NCBI GenBank assembly: GCA_012295275.1
Contig: CM022678.1
Location: forward strand, 12,668,092-12,732,091
Direction: 5' to 3'
DNA length: 64,000 nt
From: Chrysomallon squamiferum
Lineage: Eukaryota; Mollusca; Gastropoda; Neomphalida; Peltospiridae
Below, piece after piece: positions 34,611 through 46,224 of the stretch (the stretch's first letter is position 1; each line of letters begins with the position of its first letter). Below the pieces are notes generated by a model. It was not told the DNA's origin. It was given only the letters and a program-made list of their open reading frames with translations, and did not search any database. Made by a program: the position numbers and the translations under genes.

Positions 34611-35530
34611 ACCAGAAATTCAAAATACCTAGATATCAATAATTAAAAAATAACTAGATAGCAAGAAAATCAAAATACCTACATTGCAAGAAAAAAAAAT
34701 CCTAGATAGCAAGAAAATCAAAACACTTAGATAGCAAGGAAATCAAAATGCCTAGATAGCAAGAAAATCAAAATGCCTAGACAGCAAGAAAACCAAAATG
34801 CCTAGATTGCAAGAAAATAAAAATGCCTAGATTGCAAGAAAATCAAAATGCCTAGATAGCAAGAAAATCAAAATGCCTAGATTGCAAGAAAATCAAACTT
34901 CCTAGCTAGCAAGAAAATCAAAATGCCCAGCTAGCAAGAAAATCAAAATGCCTAGATAGCAAGAAAATCAAAACACTTAGATAGCAAGAAAATCAAAATG
35001 CCTAGATTGCAAGAAAATCAAAATGCCTAGATAGCAAGAAAATCAAAATGCCTAGATTGCAAGAAAATCAAACTTCCTAGCTAGCAAGAAAATCAAAATG
35101 CCCAGCTAGCAAGAAAATCAAAATGCCTAGATTGCAAGAAAATCAAACTTCTTAGCTAGCAAGAAAATCAAAATGCCCAGCTAGCAAGAAAATCAAAATG
35201 CCTAGATTGAAAGAAAATCAAAACACTTAGATAGCAAGAAAATCAAAATGCCTAGATTGCAAGAAAATCAAAATGCCTAGATAGGAAGAAAATCAAAATG
35301 CCTAGATCGCAAGAAAATCAAACTTCCTAGCTAGCAAGAAAATCAAAATACCCAGCTAGCAAGAAAATCAAAATGCCTAGATTGCAAGAAAAATCAAAAC
35401 ACTTAGCAAGAAAATAGAAATTCCTTGATAGCAAGAAATTCAAACTTCCTATATAGCAAAACAAATCAAACTTCCTAGATGGGAAGAATATCAAAATATC
35501 TAGATATCAAGAAAATAAGAAAAGCTAGGC
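34611..35530. repeat. 25-bp minisatellite, about 36 units
   Basis: Unit: CCTAGATTGC then AAGAAAATCAAAATG, with variants CCTAGATAGC, CCCAGCTAGC, TTCCTAGCTAGC and ACACTTAGATAGC. Variants recur in blocks, which shows higher-order duplication of several units. A short degraded stretch with the complementary core (TTATTTTCTCGC, ATCTAG) lies near 52700-52840. Confidence 0.95.
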
Positions 35531-36300
35531 TGCAGTGTGTGTATAGTGTGTGTTTAGTGTGCAGTATTTGTGTGGAGCGTGTGGTGTGTGTAGAGTATGT
35601 ATGTAGTGTGTGTAGAGTATGAGTGTAGTGTGTGTAGTGTCTATAGTGTGTATATAGTGTGTAGGGTATGTATTGTTTGCGAGTAGTGTGTATGTGAGCA
35701 GTGCGTGCGTATATGCATGTACTTTGTTTAATGTGTAGTGAGTTGTAGAGTGTAGTGTGTATTTAGTGTGTGTAGTGTGTATAGTATGTGTCTACTATGT
35801 GTGTAGTATGAAGTGTGTGTCTAGTTTTGTGATTTCTGTGTAGTGTTTGTGTGAGTTTGTATTAGTTTTTGTACTGTTTGCGAGCAGTGTGTATGTTAGT
35901 AGTGTGTTGTATAGTGAATGTAGTCTGTGTGTAGTGTGCAGTGTGTGTGTAGTGTGTGTAGTGTGTTCAGTGTGTGTGTAGTGCGTGCAGTATGTATGTA
36001 GTTTGTGTCTAGTGTATATAGTGTGTGTAATGTGTGTAGAGTGTGTAGTGTATGTAGTGTGTGTGTAGAATTATATAGTGTGTAGTGTATGTAGTGTGTG
36101 TGTAGAATGTATATAGTGTGTGTCTAGTGTATATAGTGTGTAATGTGTGTAGCGTGTAGAGCATGTAGTGTGTAGTGTGTGTAGAGTGTGTAGTGTATGT
36201 AGTGTGTGTAATGTGTGTAGCAAGTAGAGCATGTAGTGTGTAGTGTATGTAGTGTGTGTGTAGTATGTATACAGTGTGTGTCTATGTGCAATATGTGTGC
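35531..36300. repeat. Degenerate (TGTGTAG)n-type array
   Basis: About 770 bp of TG-rich repeats with GTAGTGTGTG and GTAGTGTATG units. Two parts near 36090-36160 and 36190-36280 are recent internal copies. The Thr-Leu-His frames are artefacts. Confidence 0.9.
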
Positions 36301-36795
36301 AGTGTTGGCCGAGCAAAATATCTGCATTTCTGGTTTCTCACATTATTGAAATCGACAGGTAATTTCTAATGCAAATTCTCTTTCATTATTCAAATATTCC
36401 ATTTAGAAAGGAAGATTTGACATTTTCAGACAAAACTATGCAGGAAAATTTCATTAGGTAGAAGAGATGATAATATTAATGTAAATATCGATTCAGTCAG
36501 TATAATACTGCCACAAATATTGATTTAACCAGAACAATACTACAGTAAATAAAATGGTAAAAACAAAGAAAGGACTTTTAAAATTTAAAACCAAAAATGT
36601 CTTAAAGTTGAAACAGAAGGCAAAAGATACTGGAGAAAAACAGTAAAAGTGGCTTTTATAGTCAACATCTGTTTGTAGATAAAGCACATTAACAGAGGTA
36701 AATGTTTAGATTTTTTTCATTACTTACATTAATAAACATACCTAACATGAGGAGAGTAAAAACAGCATTGCAAAATCGTTTACAAATCTTAAAGC

Positions 36796-36796
<1 letters not shown>

Positions 36797-36834
<38 letters not shown>

Positions 36835-36955
36835 CATTACATTTTTGTTGTTGTTGTTTTCTTTTTGTTTTGTTTTGCTCACAATTAAAAGATATTATAT
36901 TTTTACACACACATAAGCGATTATATTCAGCTATGAAAGAGTCCAGACTTTGTGC

Positions 36956-36992
<37 letters not shown>
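36797..36992. repeat. (ATA)n at 36797-36832 and poly(T) at 36958-36992
   Basis: Simple repeats in otherwise plain sequence. Confidence 0.9.
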
Positions 36993-37219
36993 CTTACAGA
37001 CAAAAGTGTTGCTAGTGTTTTTATACAAACTAAAGATATACAGTCAACTCTCTTGATAACAACCAACCTCGCCAATGAACTGTCAACCCCAAACACTTCT
37101 CTTATTTGTATTCAGTTTTATTGACTTGTTTTATTTCTAGAGATCAAAAGACATGTGTTAAAAACAGTATTTCAAACATTAAAAATACGCTCGAATAATT
37201 TATTACTGTCTATGATAAA

Positions 37220-38097
37220 ACTATGCCTCTGTTTTGTGAGTACATTTCCACAAATTACTAGCAAGGAAGAGTCCATTGCAGTTACCAGACACAAAAGTAT
37301 GTAACACTATGTCATTAGTGAATGTCAGTGAATGTCAGAAGAACAGATGCAATGCATTATTACATGTTTTTTCTTGAACAATACAGGAAATTTATTTATC
37401 GAATAAAGAAAACAAAAATCGTTATTATTTGTAAATCATATTTATTATGTTAATTGTCAGTGGCATTACAAAGCACTTCGTAATAATTATTGTTATTATA
37501 AACATTAGCAATTTAATGGACCTTTTACAATCAAGGGGTACACATCTATTTGTCACAGACCTTATAAGAAAAGAGGTCAACCAGCTTAGGGAATAAAGCA
37601 ATTAATCCCTGTGCAATTGACAAGAAGTCAACAAAGTTTAAACTAAAACTATTTAAAACGGTTTAAGTATTAGTTGTACGTTAATTAATTTCCCTTGTCG
37701 CTAATCCCAACAAAAACAATTTTAGACAATACCGCTGTGACTTGCCCCACCACTCAGACCAATCTGATTTCCAGTTTCTCAAAGTGGAAGCAAATCGTCT
37801 TGTGACATTCGTAGCGAAAAACTTGCTGGAACACTTTATCTGTCTGACATGTATGTAACAAATGAGACACAAACCCGATCTGTCCATTTTCATCCATTAA
37901 TTAAAGATACGAATAATTATAAAACAGTAATTTGAAAAATGATCTAAAGTTAGTTGATACATTAAAAAAAAGTAATGAAAACATTCTACCAAGCAAATTA
38001 AATAATAAAAAATAAATAAATGTAATTAAAAATATGTAAATTCATTCAGTATATTCTAAAGACTAAATAGATAAAAGTTAATAATAATAATAATAAT

Positions 38098-38131
<34 letters not shown>

Positions 38132-38450
38132 TAATATATTAAAGTTATAATTCCTTCTTTTCTTATTCAGTGCATGACGGTTAAGTAAATGTATCAAAAC
38201 AATAAATTGTATATAACAGCCAAGTATTACAAAACATATATTTAAAAAAAAATTTATATCAGTGTATCCATAAACAAATGTACATAAACTGACATATCTG
38301 AAATGTTGTTTATGTAACAGTTACCTAATCAGCAGAGATTAGCACATTACAAAATACTTTTGTCTGTTTTTATTTTCTGTTCTCTGCAATTGAAAAACAA
38401 ACAAGGGTAAATTAAAAGTAAATCACAAAAAAAAACTTGTTTCTTTCGTC
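37220..38450 (-). repeat. Unit 2 3'-flank block
   Basis: Starts with CTCTGTTTTGTG and GGAAGAGTCCATTGCAGTTACCAGAC, as in unit 3 (53630-53690), and continues parallel to 15270-16560 of unit 1 (AATTTAATGGACCTTTTACA, GCAATTAATCCCTGTG, TTCTTATTCAGTGCATGA). No coding frame is evident. It leads straight into the intron block at 38580, with no NTPase/ankyrin exon between. Confidence 0.75.
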
Positions 38451-38705
38451 AGTATTCGGTAATAATAATATTGTACACAAAGTTGGAATATAATATGAAA
38501 CGTTGCACTTCAGTCTGTTAATATCACTGATACTTCTGCTAAGTATTTCTTCTACAGGCTGTTTTTAATCTGTCGCTCACCATGCCTTTTAGCAAAGGCA
38601 CTTATAATTCACAACTTCAATCCATAATTTAAAACATGTCAAATTCTTACAATTAAATATAACTTTTGGATGCATAGCAGTGTTTGAAATACAATATATA
38701 TATAA

Positions 38706-38706
<1 letters not shown>

Positions 38707-38738
<32 letters not shown>
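38707..38738. repeat. (TG)n microsatellite
   Basis: Pure TG run in the intron block of unit 2. Confidence 0.95.
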
Positions 38739-38739
<1 letters not shown>

Positions 38740-39023
38740 AGATATGACAGCATACAGTTTAACATACTTACACTGAGTCTCTGTTTGAATGTATTTATGT
38801 ATAATGAATATCTGCATGTATATGCGTGGGTATGTATGTTTTCTGAGTATATGCTAAGTGTAGGTACAGGTATGTATGTTTATATGTATTGTGTCTATGT
38901 ATTTATGTTCAGGTTTCTATGTTGTTCAGGTCACAGTGTAAGACAGAAAATTACTAATGACTACTATGTATTCTGTTATCTATTAAACATGTAGAGAAGA
39001 GAAAACTTTCAGATGTAACTTAC

Positions 39024-39086
39024 CGGATCCATAGGTATTTCCTACATGAATAGAACCAGAATGAGATGTGTCTGCTGACTGTTGTC
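39024..39086 (-). CDS. Repeat exon A4, unit 2 (63 nt, phase 1-1)
   Basis: Acceptor CACTGCAG, donor G|GTAAGTT. Reads QQSADTSHSGSIHVGNTYGS, the clearest example of the IHVGNTYG core. Below it lies only intron block, then 3' flank, so what follows in a transcript is unknown. Confidence 0.72.
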
Positions 39087-39536
39087 CTGCAGTGAAAATG
39101 GTGCATACATTTTTGTAATTGACAACTTCAATGCTTAATTTCTGAAAATGTTTTTACTTGCATAATTCTGAGAATTAGATATAATTGTTGGATGTAGTAG
39201 CTGTATTTGAAATACAAATAATAAAATAGTGTTTATCTATATTTAGAGATATGACAACATACACTTTAACATACAACACTGTGTCTCTGAATATAGTTGT
39301 GTGTACCGGGTAATGAATGTCTGCATGTTTGAAATGTGTGTGTATGTATGTGTTCTGTGTATGTTCTAAATGTAAGTACAGATATGTATGTTTATATGTA
39401 TTGTGTCTATGTATTTATTTGCATGTTTCTCTGTCGTTCAGGTCACACTGTCTGACAGAAAAGTACTAATGACTACTATATATTCTGTTATCTATCAAAA
39501 ATGTAGAGAAGAAAAGACTTTCAGTTTTTAACTTAC

Positions 39537-39599
39537 CTGATATAGTGATGTTTCTTATTTGAGTAGAACCAGTATGAGATATGTTTGCTCGCTGTTGTC
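39537..39599 (-). CDS. Repeat exon B3, unit 2 (63 nt, phase 1-1)
   Basis: Acceptor TCACTACAG, donor G|GTAAGTT. Reads QQRANISHTGSTQIRNITIS, a hybrid: it opens like an A exon and ends like a B exon (T-x-I-x-N-x-T-I). Confidence 0.7.
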
Positions 39600-40044
39600 C
39601 TGTAGTGAAACAGAGAAAATACTCTTTTATAATTCATAACTTCAATTGATAATTTGAAATAATGTTTTACCTGCAAAATTCTGAGAATTAAATATAATTA
39701 CTGGATGTATAGTAGTGTTTGAAATACATACATACATATATCCACAAACACACCCACATCCACATAAATGTAGAGATATGACAACATACAGTTTAACATG
39801 AATATATTTGCGTGTATGTCTGTGTAATAAATGTCTGCATGTATATTCGTGTGTATGTATGTGTTCTCTGTATACACTAAGTGTAGGTACAGGTATGTAT
39901 GTTTATACGTAATGTGTGTATGTATTTATGTGCAGGTTTCTATGTTGTTCAGGTCACAATGTGAGAGAAAAGTACCAATGACTACTATGTATTCTGTTAT
40001 CTATTAAACATGTAGAGAAGAGAAAACTTTCAGATGTAACTTAC

Positions 40045-40107
40045 CGAGTGCATAGGTATTTCCTACATAAATAGAACCAGAATGAGATGTGTCTGCTGAC
40101 TGTTGTT
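40045..40107 (-). CDS. Repeat exon A2, unit 2 (63 nt, phase 1-1)
   Basis: Acceptor CACTGCAG, donor G|GTAAGTT. Reads QQSADTSHSGSIYVGNTYAL. It and its flanking introns are nearly identical to exon A4 at 39024-39086, indicating recent duplication or gene conversion. Confidence 0.72.
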
Positions 40108-40546
40108 CTGCAGTGAAAATGGTGCATACATTTTTGTAATTGACAACTTCAATGCTTAATTTCTGAAAATGTTTTTACCTGCATAATTCTGAGAATTAGA
40201 TACAATTGTTGGATGTAGTAGCTGTATTTGAAATACAAATAATAAAATAGTGTTCATCTATATTTAGAGATATGACAACATACACTTTAACATACAACAC
40301 TGTGTCTCTGAATATAGTTGTGTGTATCCGGGTAATGAATGTCTGCATGTTTGAAATGTGTGTGTATGTATGTGTTCTGTGTATGTTCTAAATGTAAGTA
40401 CAGGTATGTATGTTTATATGTATTGTGTCTATGTATTTATGTGCACGTTGCTATGTCGTTCACAATGACTGACAGAAAAGTACGAATGTCTACTATGTAT
40501 TGTGTTAAACCTGTAGAGAAGAGAAAACTAGCAGTTTTTAACTTAC

Positions 40547-40597
40547 CGGGTATCTTGCAATCTGTTATTTCAGTAGAACCAGAATGAGTTATTTGAC
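40547..40597 (-). CDS. Repeat exon B1, unit 2 (51 nt if acceptor ATGCCAG is used)
   Basis: Donor G|GTAAGTT. Reads QITHSGSTEITDCKIP. Compared with unit 1 (22041-22103) about a dozen bases holding the original acceptor are missing. Either ATGCCAG now serves as acceptor, or this ATG (MPGQITHSGS) is used from an unspliced leader. Confidence 0.55.
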
Positions 40598-41079
40598 CTG
40601 GCATATGAAACAGAGCAAATACGATTTTATGATTCACAATTTCAATGCATAATTTCTAAAAATGTTTTTACGTAAAAATACTGAGAATTAGATATAATTA
40701 TTGGATGTAGTACAGTGTTTCAAACACTGAACAAATGTTTTATCTCTACGTACAGACATGGCAACATACAGTATAATACAATCTGTCTGAACAGTATTAG
40801 TGAATGCAGCAATACATATTTTAACAAATGTTTTTAATACTGTTAACTAATTACACATAGATGTTATGACTCATGACGTCAGCATTATTTTACAACATTA
40901 AATCAAGTCATGGCCAGTAGAACAATGAGGAAACAATAATTAGTGTGTATCGTTTTCTGTTTTCAGCTGTCACTCAGTATCCTAACTCTTCAAACTGTTT
41001 ATTTATTATCAATGATATAAATAAAAAAGTGTCAGTTTAGAAGTGGTAAAAATAGTGAACATTCTATTGATGTATACTG

Positions 41080-41185
41080 CACTGATAAAGATATAAACAA
41101 TTTTTTCATACTCCCTGACGAAGAATTATCTCCCGTTCCATTATAAGCTTGCACAATACGCATGAAGATATCTGGAAAGGCTGAC
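41080..41185 (-). other. Possible exon upstream of the repeat exons (unit 2)
   Basis: Homologue of 22790-22896: acceptor TTTTTGCAG, then SAFPDIFMRIVQAYNGTGDN and a tail SSSGSMKKLF like unit 1. The frame stays open about 20 codons beyond the unit 1 stop. Coding status is undecided. Confidence 0.3.
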
Positions 41186-42329
41186 CTGCAAAAATGTAGT
41201 CATTATCACAATGCCTTTATAGCATGCTTTCTGAACTGGACTACTGAATTATGTAAATCTAATAATTAGCAAAACAGTTTTATTAAGTTATATTCTTAAT
41301 TTTGTGAAGTGTACTAAATATATCGAAATAGTTACTAAGTTATACTTAGTTTTGTCAACCGAAATATCAAACTATGCTATATAAACAATGAAATATACAT
41401 ATAATAAGATTAATTTTACTAAATTAAGTAAAATAAACAATGTAAAAATAGTTTCAATAATTTATATTTACATATGTTTCAATACTAATACTTAATTAAG
41501 TTAAATAAACAATGAAAATGTACAGAATAGGTTCAGTAAGATGTATTCTTAGTTTTGTGAATACTAACACTAAATTGTAATATAAACAATGGCAATGTAT
41601 AGATATCATAAGAATAATTTTAGTAAAACATATTTTTATTTTTCTCAGTACTAACACTAAATTATAAATACTACAAATGTATAGATAACTTCAGAATAGT
41701 TTCAGTAAGATATATCCTTTTCTTCCTTCTTTTTTCAGTACTAATACTAAATTGTAATATAAAAATGGAAATATGTAGTTTTAGTAAGTTATATGCTCAG
41801 GTTGCTCAACTAAATTAGTTACACAAAATCTATCAATGAAAACTTACAAAAATGCACCCATGTTATTTTTGTTTGTTTTCGAATTGTAGAATATTCGTGC
41901 TGCGGATGTATGTATTTAACTCCACTGTATTGTACAGTTCAGTCATTCGCTGTAAATATAACATGAAGGAGAACATCAGAAGACAAAGACGGCAGATAAA
42001 ATGAATGCATATAAAAGTGATGTCCAGTAAATTTACAGGGAATCAGCTTCACCCTCAGTCATTAGTAATCTGCAACAGCCCATCACTAAAACAACACTTT
42101 AACAATTCTGTTGTGGCTGGCAGCTCACGTCTTTATAAATATCTATAAATAAAACAATATTCAACCATTACCACCTTAAATTCTTTACAACTAATTTCTT
42201 TATGTAATTAAACGATGATTTTTCTACACTAAATGTGTGTGCGTGTATGTGTTGTTTTGTCTTTTTCCCCCATTCAGTAACCTTTGACAGTTCAGTGTGT
42301 GGCATGGTCCAGCTTTGTATTAAACAAGT

Positions 42330-42640
42330 TGTCAGTTAATTCTCGACATGTTACATGAAGACAATGTTGTTAATTCTCACTGTTAACATCAGTGAATAAG
42401 TTTTCCGTTTAGTTTGGTCTCGTCTCATACGTAATTTTTTAATTAACGGAAAGTCTGCTCATTGGCTTTTCTTAATTTGACGGAAAATCGACAAAGTCTG
42501 AGAACGGAGCGCGGTCAAAGTCTGGCGAGAAAGAGTTCTTTCGTTATTTTGCTGGAGACTGACGTAACATTCGCTCGCTCGTCAATCAACGGTAAATAAT
42601 CTGAGATCTGTGAACCTTTACTTTAAAATTATATTGACAG
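42330..42640. promoter_or_regulatory. GC-richer conserved block, unit 2
   Basis: Near-identical to 27440-27730, with an extra GCTGGAGACTGACGTAAC-type insertion before ATTCGCTCGC. About 130 bp further on in both units lies a second conserved phrase (CTACGGGGTGTGCAAGCCCT at 42771 and 27837). Confidence 0.4.
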
Positions 42641-42853
42641 CATAAAATAATTCCTCAACTCTGACTTCACATAAACCAACTTGGAATTTGTTTCACATTT
42701 TTATTCTTTCAGTTTGAAACATAACTTTATTCGGGTACAGTGTATTTACCTCGTTATCTTGACAGTAAATCTACGGGGTGTGCAAGCCCTGGCCCAGGAT
42801 CCATGACTTGAATCATTTCTATTTCTTTCTTTTTTTCCCCCTTTTTTTTCTCT

Positions 42854-42854
<1 letters not shown>

Positions 42855-42905
<51 letters not shown>

Positions 42906-42960
42906 GTATCTATCTATCTATGTATCTATCTATCTATCTGTCTTTCTGTCTATCGATGTA
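42855..42960. repeat. (TATC)n microsatellite, about 25 units
   Basis: TATC tetranucleotides with TATG and TGTC variants. Unit 1 has only a short version near 27935-27952, so it expanded after the duplication. Confidence 0.95.
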
Positions 42961-43061
42961 TGTATGTATTCATTCTTCAGTTAAATTAAGTTCCAGTTTC
43001 AGATAAAATATTTGGTAGGTATATAATTTTAGCAGTGAATAAAACAATACATTTACTTTTT

Positions 43062-43081
43062 GGTTCACTTTAAAGTGAACC
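43062..43081. promoter_or_regulatory. 20-bp perfect palindrome, unit 2
   Basis: Identical to the unit 1 palindrome at 28060-28079 and followed by the same CTGTGTCAAGAAGAACA. Confidence 0.5.
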
Positions 43082-43226
43082 TGTGTCAAGAAGAACAGAC
43101 ATTGTCTAGTCAGATTCTGTACACATCCAAGCCATTATTTCTTTGTTTACCGCAACCTGTCATTACACATAACAAGGTTTGACAATAACACTGTTATGAA
43201 ACTGTAGCTCTTCGCAGCTGGAGTCG

Positions 43227-43234
43227 TGACGTCA
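43227..43234. promoter_or_regulatory. CRE/ATF-type palindrome TGACGTCA, unit 2
   Basis: Same context as unit 1 (GAGTCGTGACGTCATCACAT). Confidence 0.5.
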
Positions 43235-43499
43235 TCACATAATGGGACAGATGACTGCTTTTTGCTACTTACTGGACTCACCCCAGGCGGTAGAACTTTT
43301 AATTTGTGTAATATCGCTTCGTTGAATCATAAATATTCCGCGAAATAAAATGTCTAAGTCATTTACATTTCTGACTTGTAATATTTATATTTGCGACTTT
43401 CTTCAAAATGACTCTTCAAACCGAAAATCAAATTTGATGTAGTTATTTTTTTGGTTTTTAGAGAATTGTTTTACAGTGGAAATCAAACATCCTTTTATA

Positions 43500-45060
43500 C
43501 TTTTGGTGTCAGTATCTTTGTTATTATTAAAAACAACCCTGCAAAAATAACAATGAATAAATCAATACATATCTTCTGCCAAATAAACTATCTGTTAACA
43601 TGTGTTTATGTCTTTTAAAATATAATAAAGTAAAAACAAGAATATTAAATTGTAATATCGCCCTTCTGCTCAAAATCGACTGCTCTGAAATAAAAATAAA
43701 CTTCTTTGTTGGATGATAAAGGGATTAATTCTACTGTGTAAAAGCGTTACTAAATAGAGAAAAAATGAGTAAATCTGAAAAGACAGGTAACCAATCCTCG
43801 AGAATGTTCCAGAGAACAAAAAATGCACTTCATATTATTTACAAGCAACGAAACAAACCAAAAAACAATTTGATAATACACAGTAATTACTCTTTCCTAT
43901 ATATAAAATTTTCTTCAATTTTGTCATTGTTCTTATCTTGTTTTATTTAATTATTTAGCTTCAGTAAATAAGATCATTATTAAAGCTAGCCACTGAATGC
44001 AGATAGTTCTAGGTCACTGGTTTATTTCTATATACAAATTAGAACACACACACACACTCCAAATTGGGAGGTGGAAAGAGAAAAAGTAAGAAAAATAACT
44101 CGAGAGTAATAATAATAATAATAATAATTTCTTTACACAGTAACAGTCAAGTGCAAATGAATTTGCTTATAGAGTATTGCTACGTGTTTTATAATTTAAA
44201 AAAAAGAAAAAAGAGAAAAGAAAAAGTTTTCTTTGTAATAAATTATACAGCATATAAGCCACACACTCTCAAACAACTTAAAAATGATGTTAGAAGGGAC
44301 ATAATAGAAATCTTTTCATCACGGAATCATTTACATTCCCTTTTGCTACCGATAATTTCAATTAATAAACCGGAATTTTGTTGATATCTTAAGGATAATG
44401 AAGATATTTTCCACGATTGCTTTCGCTACGCCTGTAATAGTTTTGTTGAGTAAAAGTTAGTATGCGTTGTAATATACGTCTGACTTAGCTAGTATTTAAT
44501 ATATTTTATTTGTGCATGTGTTCATAATTAAAGTGTGCTACTATAGGATGTGGAGTATCTGGTGTTACATAAATAATAATAATAATTATAATAGTAATAA
44601 TAACAGTAGTAGTAGTAGTAGTAGTATAGTAGTAGTATAGTAGTAGTAGTAGTAGTAGTAGTGGTTGTAGTAGTAGTAGTAACATCAGCAGCAGCAGTAG
44701 TATTCGCATCTTCGAAATGCAAGACTTACTCTAAGACATCATTTTTGAGATATCTAAATCTCACAGTAACATACCCACATAACTCTAAAAAATTGGTTTG
44801 TTCTTTTATCAAAAATAACAACCACGCTTACAGTTGAAAACAATAATTCTGCATTAAATCATTTATTTCTAAAACTGGTCAAATAAACATTTGAAAACAC
44901 AAACAATAAAGTGTGTTATTTGCTAACTCGTGTCTACAAGACTGAACTATGTCTCAGTGACGTTGACTAGGGAGCTTGCTTATTTTAAAAGCTGACCTAC
45001 TGTTTCACGCACGACACCCTGGAGTGACATTATCATCAACAGCTGCATAACGACATTTTT
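43500..45060. other. AT-rich stretch with GTA repeats, no gene supported
   Basis: Short frames at 43765 and 44064 lack support. A GTA/ATA compound array lies at 44573-44690. Confidence 0.5.
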
Positions 45061-45062
45061 CC

Positions 45063-45180
45063 ATTCTCTAACAATGAGTGTAACTACACTGGTTTCAAAT
45101 TCTCCTTAACAACTCAACCGTGAACACGATTAAAGTGCGGTCTGTCTAGGTAATAGTAGTAATAGTAGTAGTAGTAGTAG
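45063..45180. repeat. Dispersed ~110-bp repeat, copy 1, followed by (GTA)n
   Basis: CTCTAACAATGAGTGTAACTACACTGG, then CAACTCAACCGTGAACACGATTAA and GTGCGGTCT. Copies lie at 47522-47645, 50609-50715 and 52386-52480, each followed by trinucleotide repeats. Confidence 0.85.
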
Positions 45181-46069
45181 TAGTATGTGCAGAACACCGA
45201 TATCATTTTCAAAATATGTACATGTGACAATGATATACACATAAAATACACTAGTTAAAAATTTAAAAAAAATAAAAATGGAACTATCGCAGTTAAATTA
45301 ATGAACTGTCCATTAAAACATTTATTTTTAAAACTGGGCAAATTTTATTTTCTATAATGAAAATAATAAACATTTGCATAACAATAAAGTGTGTTCTTTG
45401 CTAATTCGTCTGTACGTGACAAAACTGATGTTGAGTACTTCAAGGAGTTGCACGCCCAGATCAGGTGACGATGATCTGATGTTAAAGTTATATGACCTTG
45501 AACAGTGAGCTTGTTTATTTTTAAAATCTAATGACAGAGAAAATTGAGTAGTAATAATAAAGTTTTCATTCTCAAACATTTACCAAATCAGTTGGTATGG
45601 TACCTTTTATCTTTAGTTTAATTTCTGTGCTCGTCGCAATAATGTAATTTAATAATTAATTTGATATAAAGAAAACAAGAATTTTAACAATAAAATAACT
45701 TGAATCTTGCAAGAAATTATTTCAGAGAGAAGATAAAAAATACATTACAGAAACTAAACATAATAACAAAATACAGAAGACTAAAGCAGGAACAAAATCA
45801 ATAATAAATATAATTTTAATAAGGAATACTTGTTCTAGCATTTTTGAATTACATCTCAGTATTACATTTCAATTATACCAAATCAGTACATTGAAATTAA
45901 CATTTTACATAGTTAACGTAGTTAATCAGTAATTAAAACTAATTGTTTACTTATTTGTTTATTTACCTACACAAAGGAATAAATAAATAAATAAATAAAT
46001 AAACAAACAAACAGACAAATAAACAAAAATAACGCTCTTCTTTCCCAGTTCTCTGGTGTATTACTTCCT

Positions 46070-46215
46070 AATCGTTTCTGCGCGGATTGTTTTTAAAGAA
46101 AAACGCAAACGAAAGTCGGCTGAAGCTCAAGTGCGCGCAGTTGCTCCTCACCGCTGGAATCGCGCGCCTAGGACAGCCGGAGGATTGACGCTGGCGACAA
46201 CCAAACTGAAGTATC
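46070..46215. other. GC-rich island
   Basis: CGCGCAGTTGCTCCTCACCGC and CGCGCGCCTAGGACAGCCGG stand out sharply from the AT-rich flanks, just before the LINE remnant. The frame RIVFKEKRKRKSAEAQ is basic but not recognised. It may be an inserted fragment. Confidence 0.4.
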
Positions 46216-46224
46216 GAACCTGTA

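Noticed and set aside
34611-35530. CRISPR-like array
   Set aside because: The 25-bp units are contiguous with no spacers, and the genome is eukaryotic.
35900-36330. Thr-Leu-His frames on the - strand
   Set aside because: Translation of the TG-rich array.
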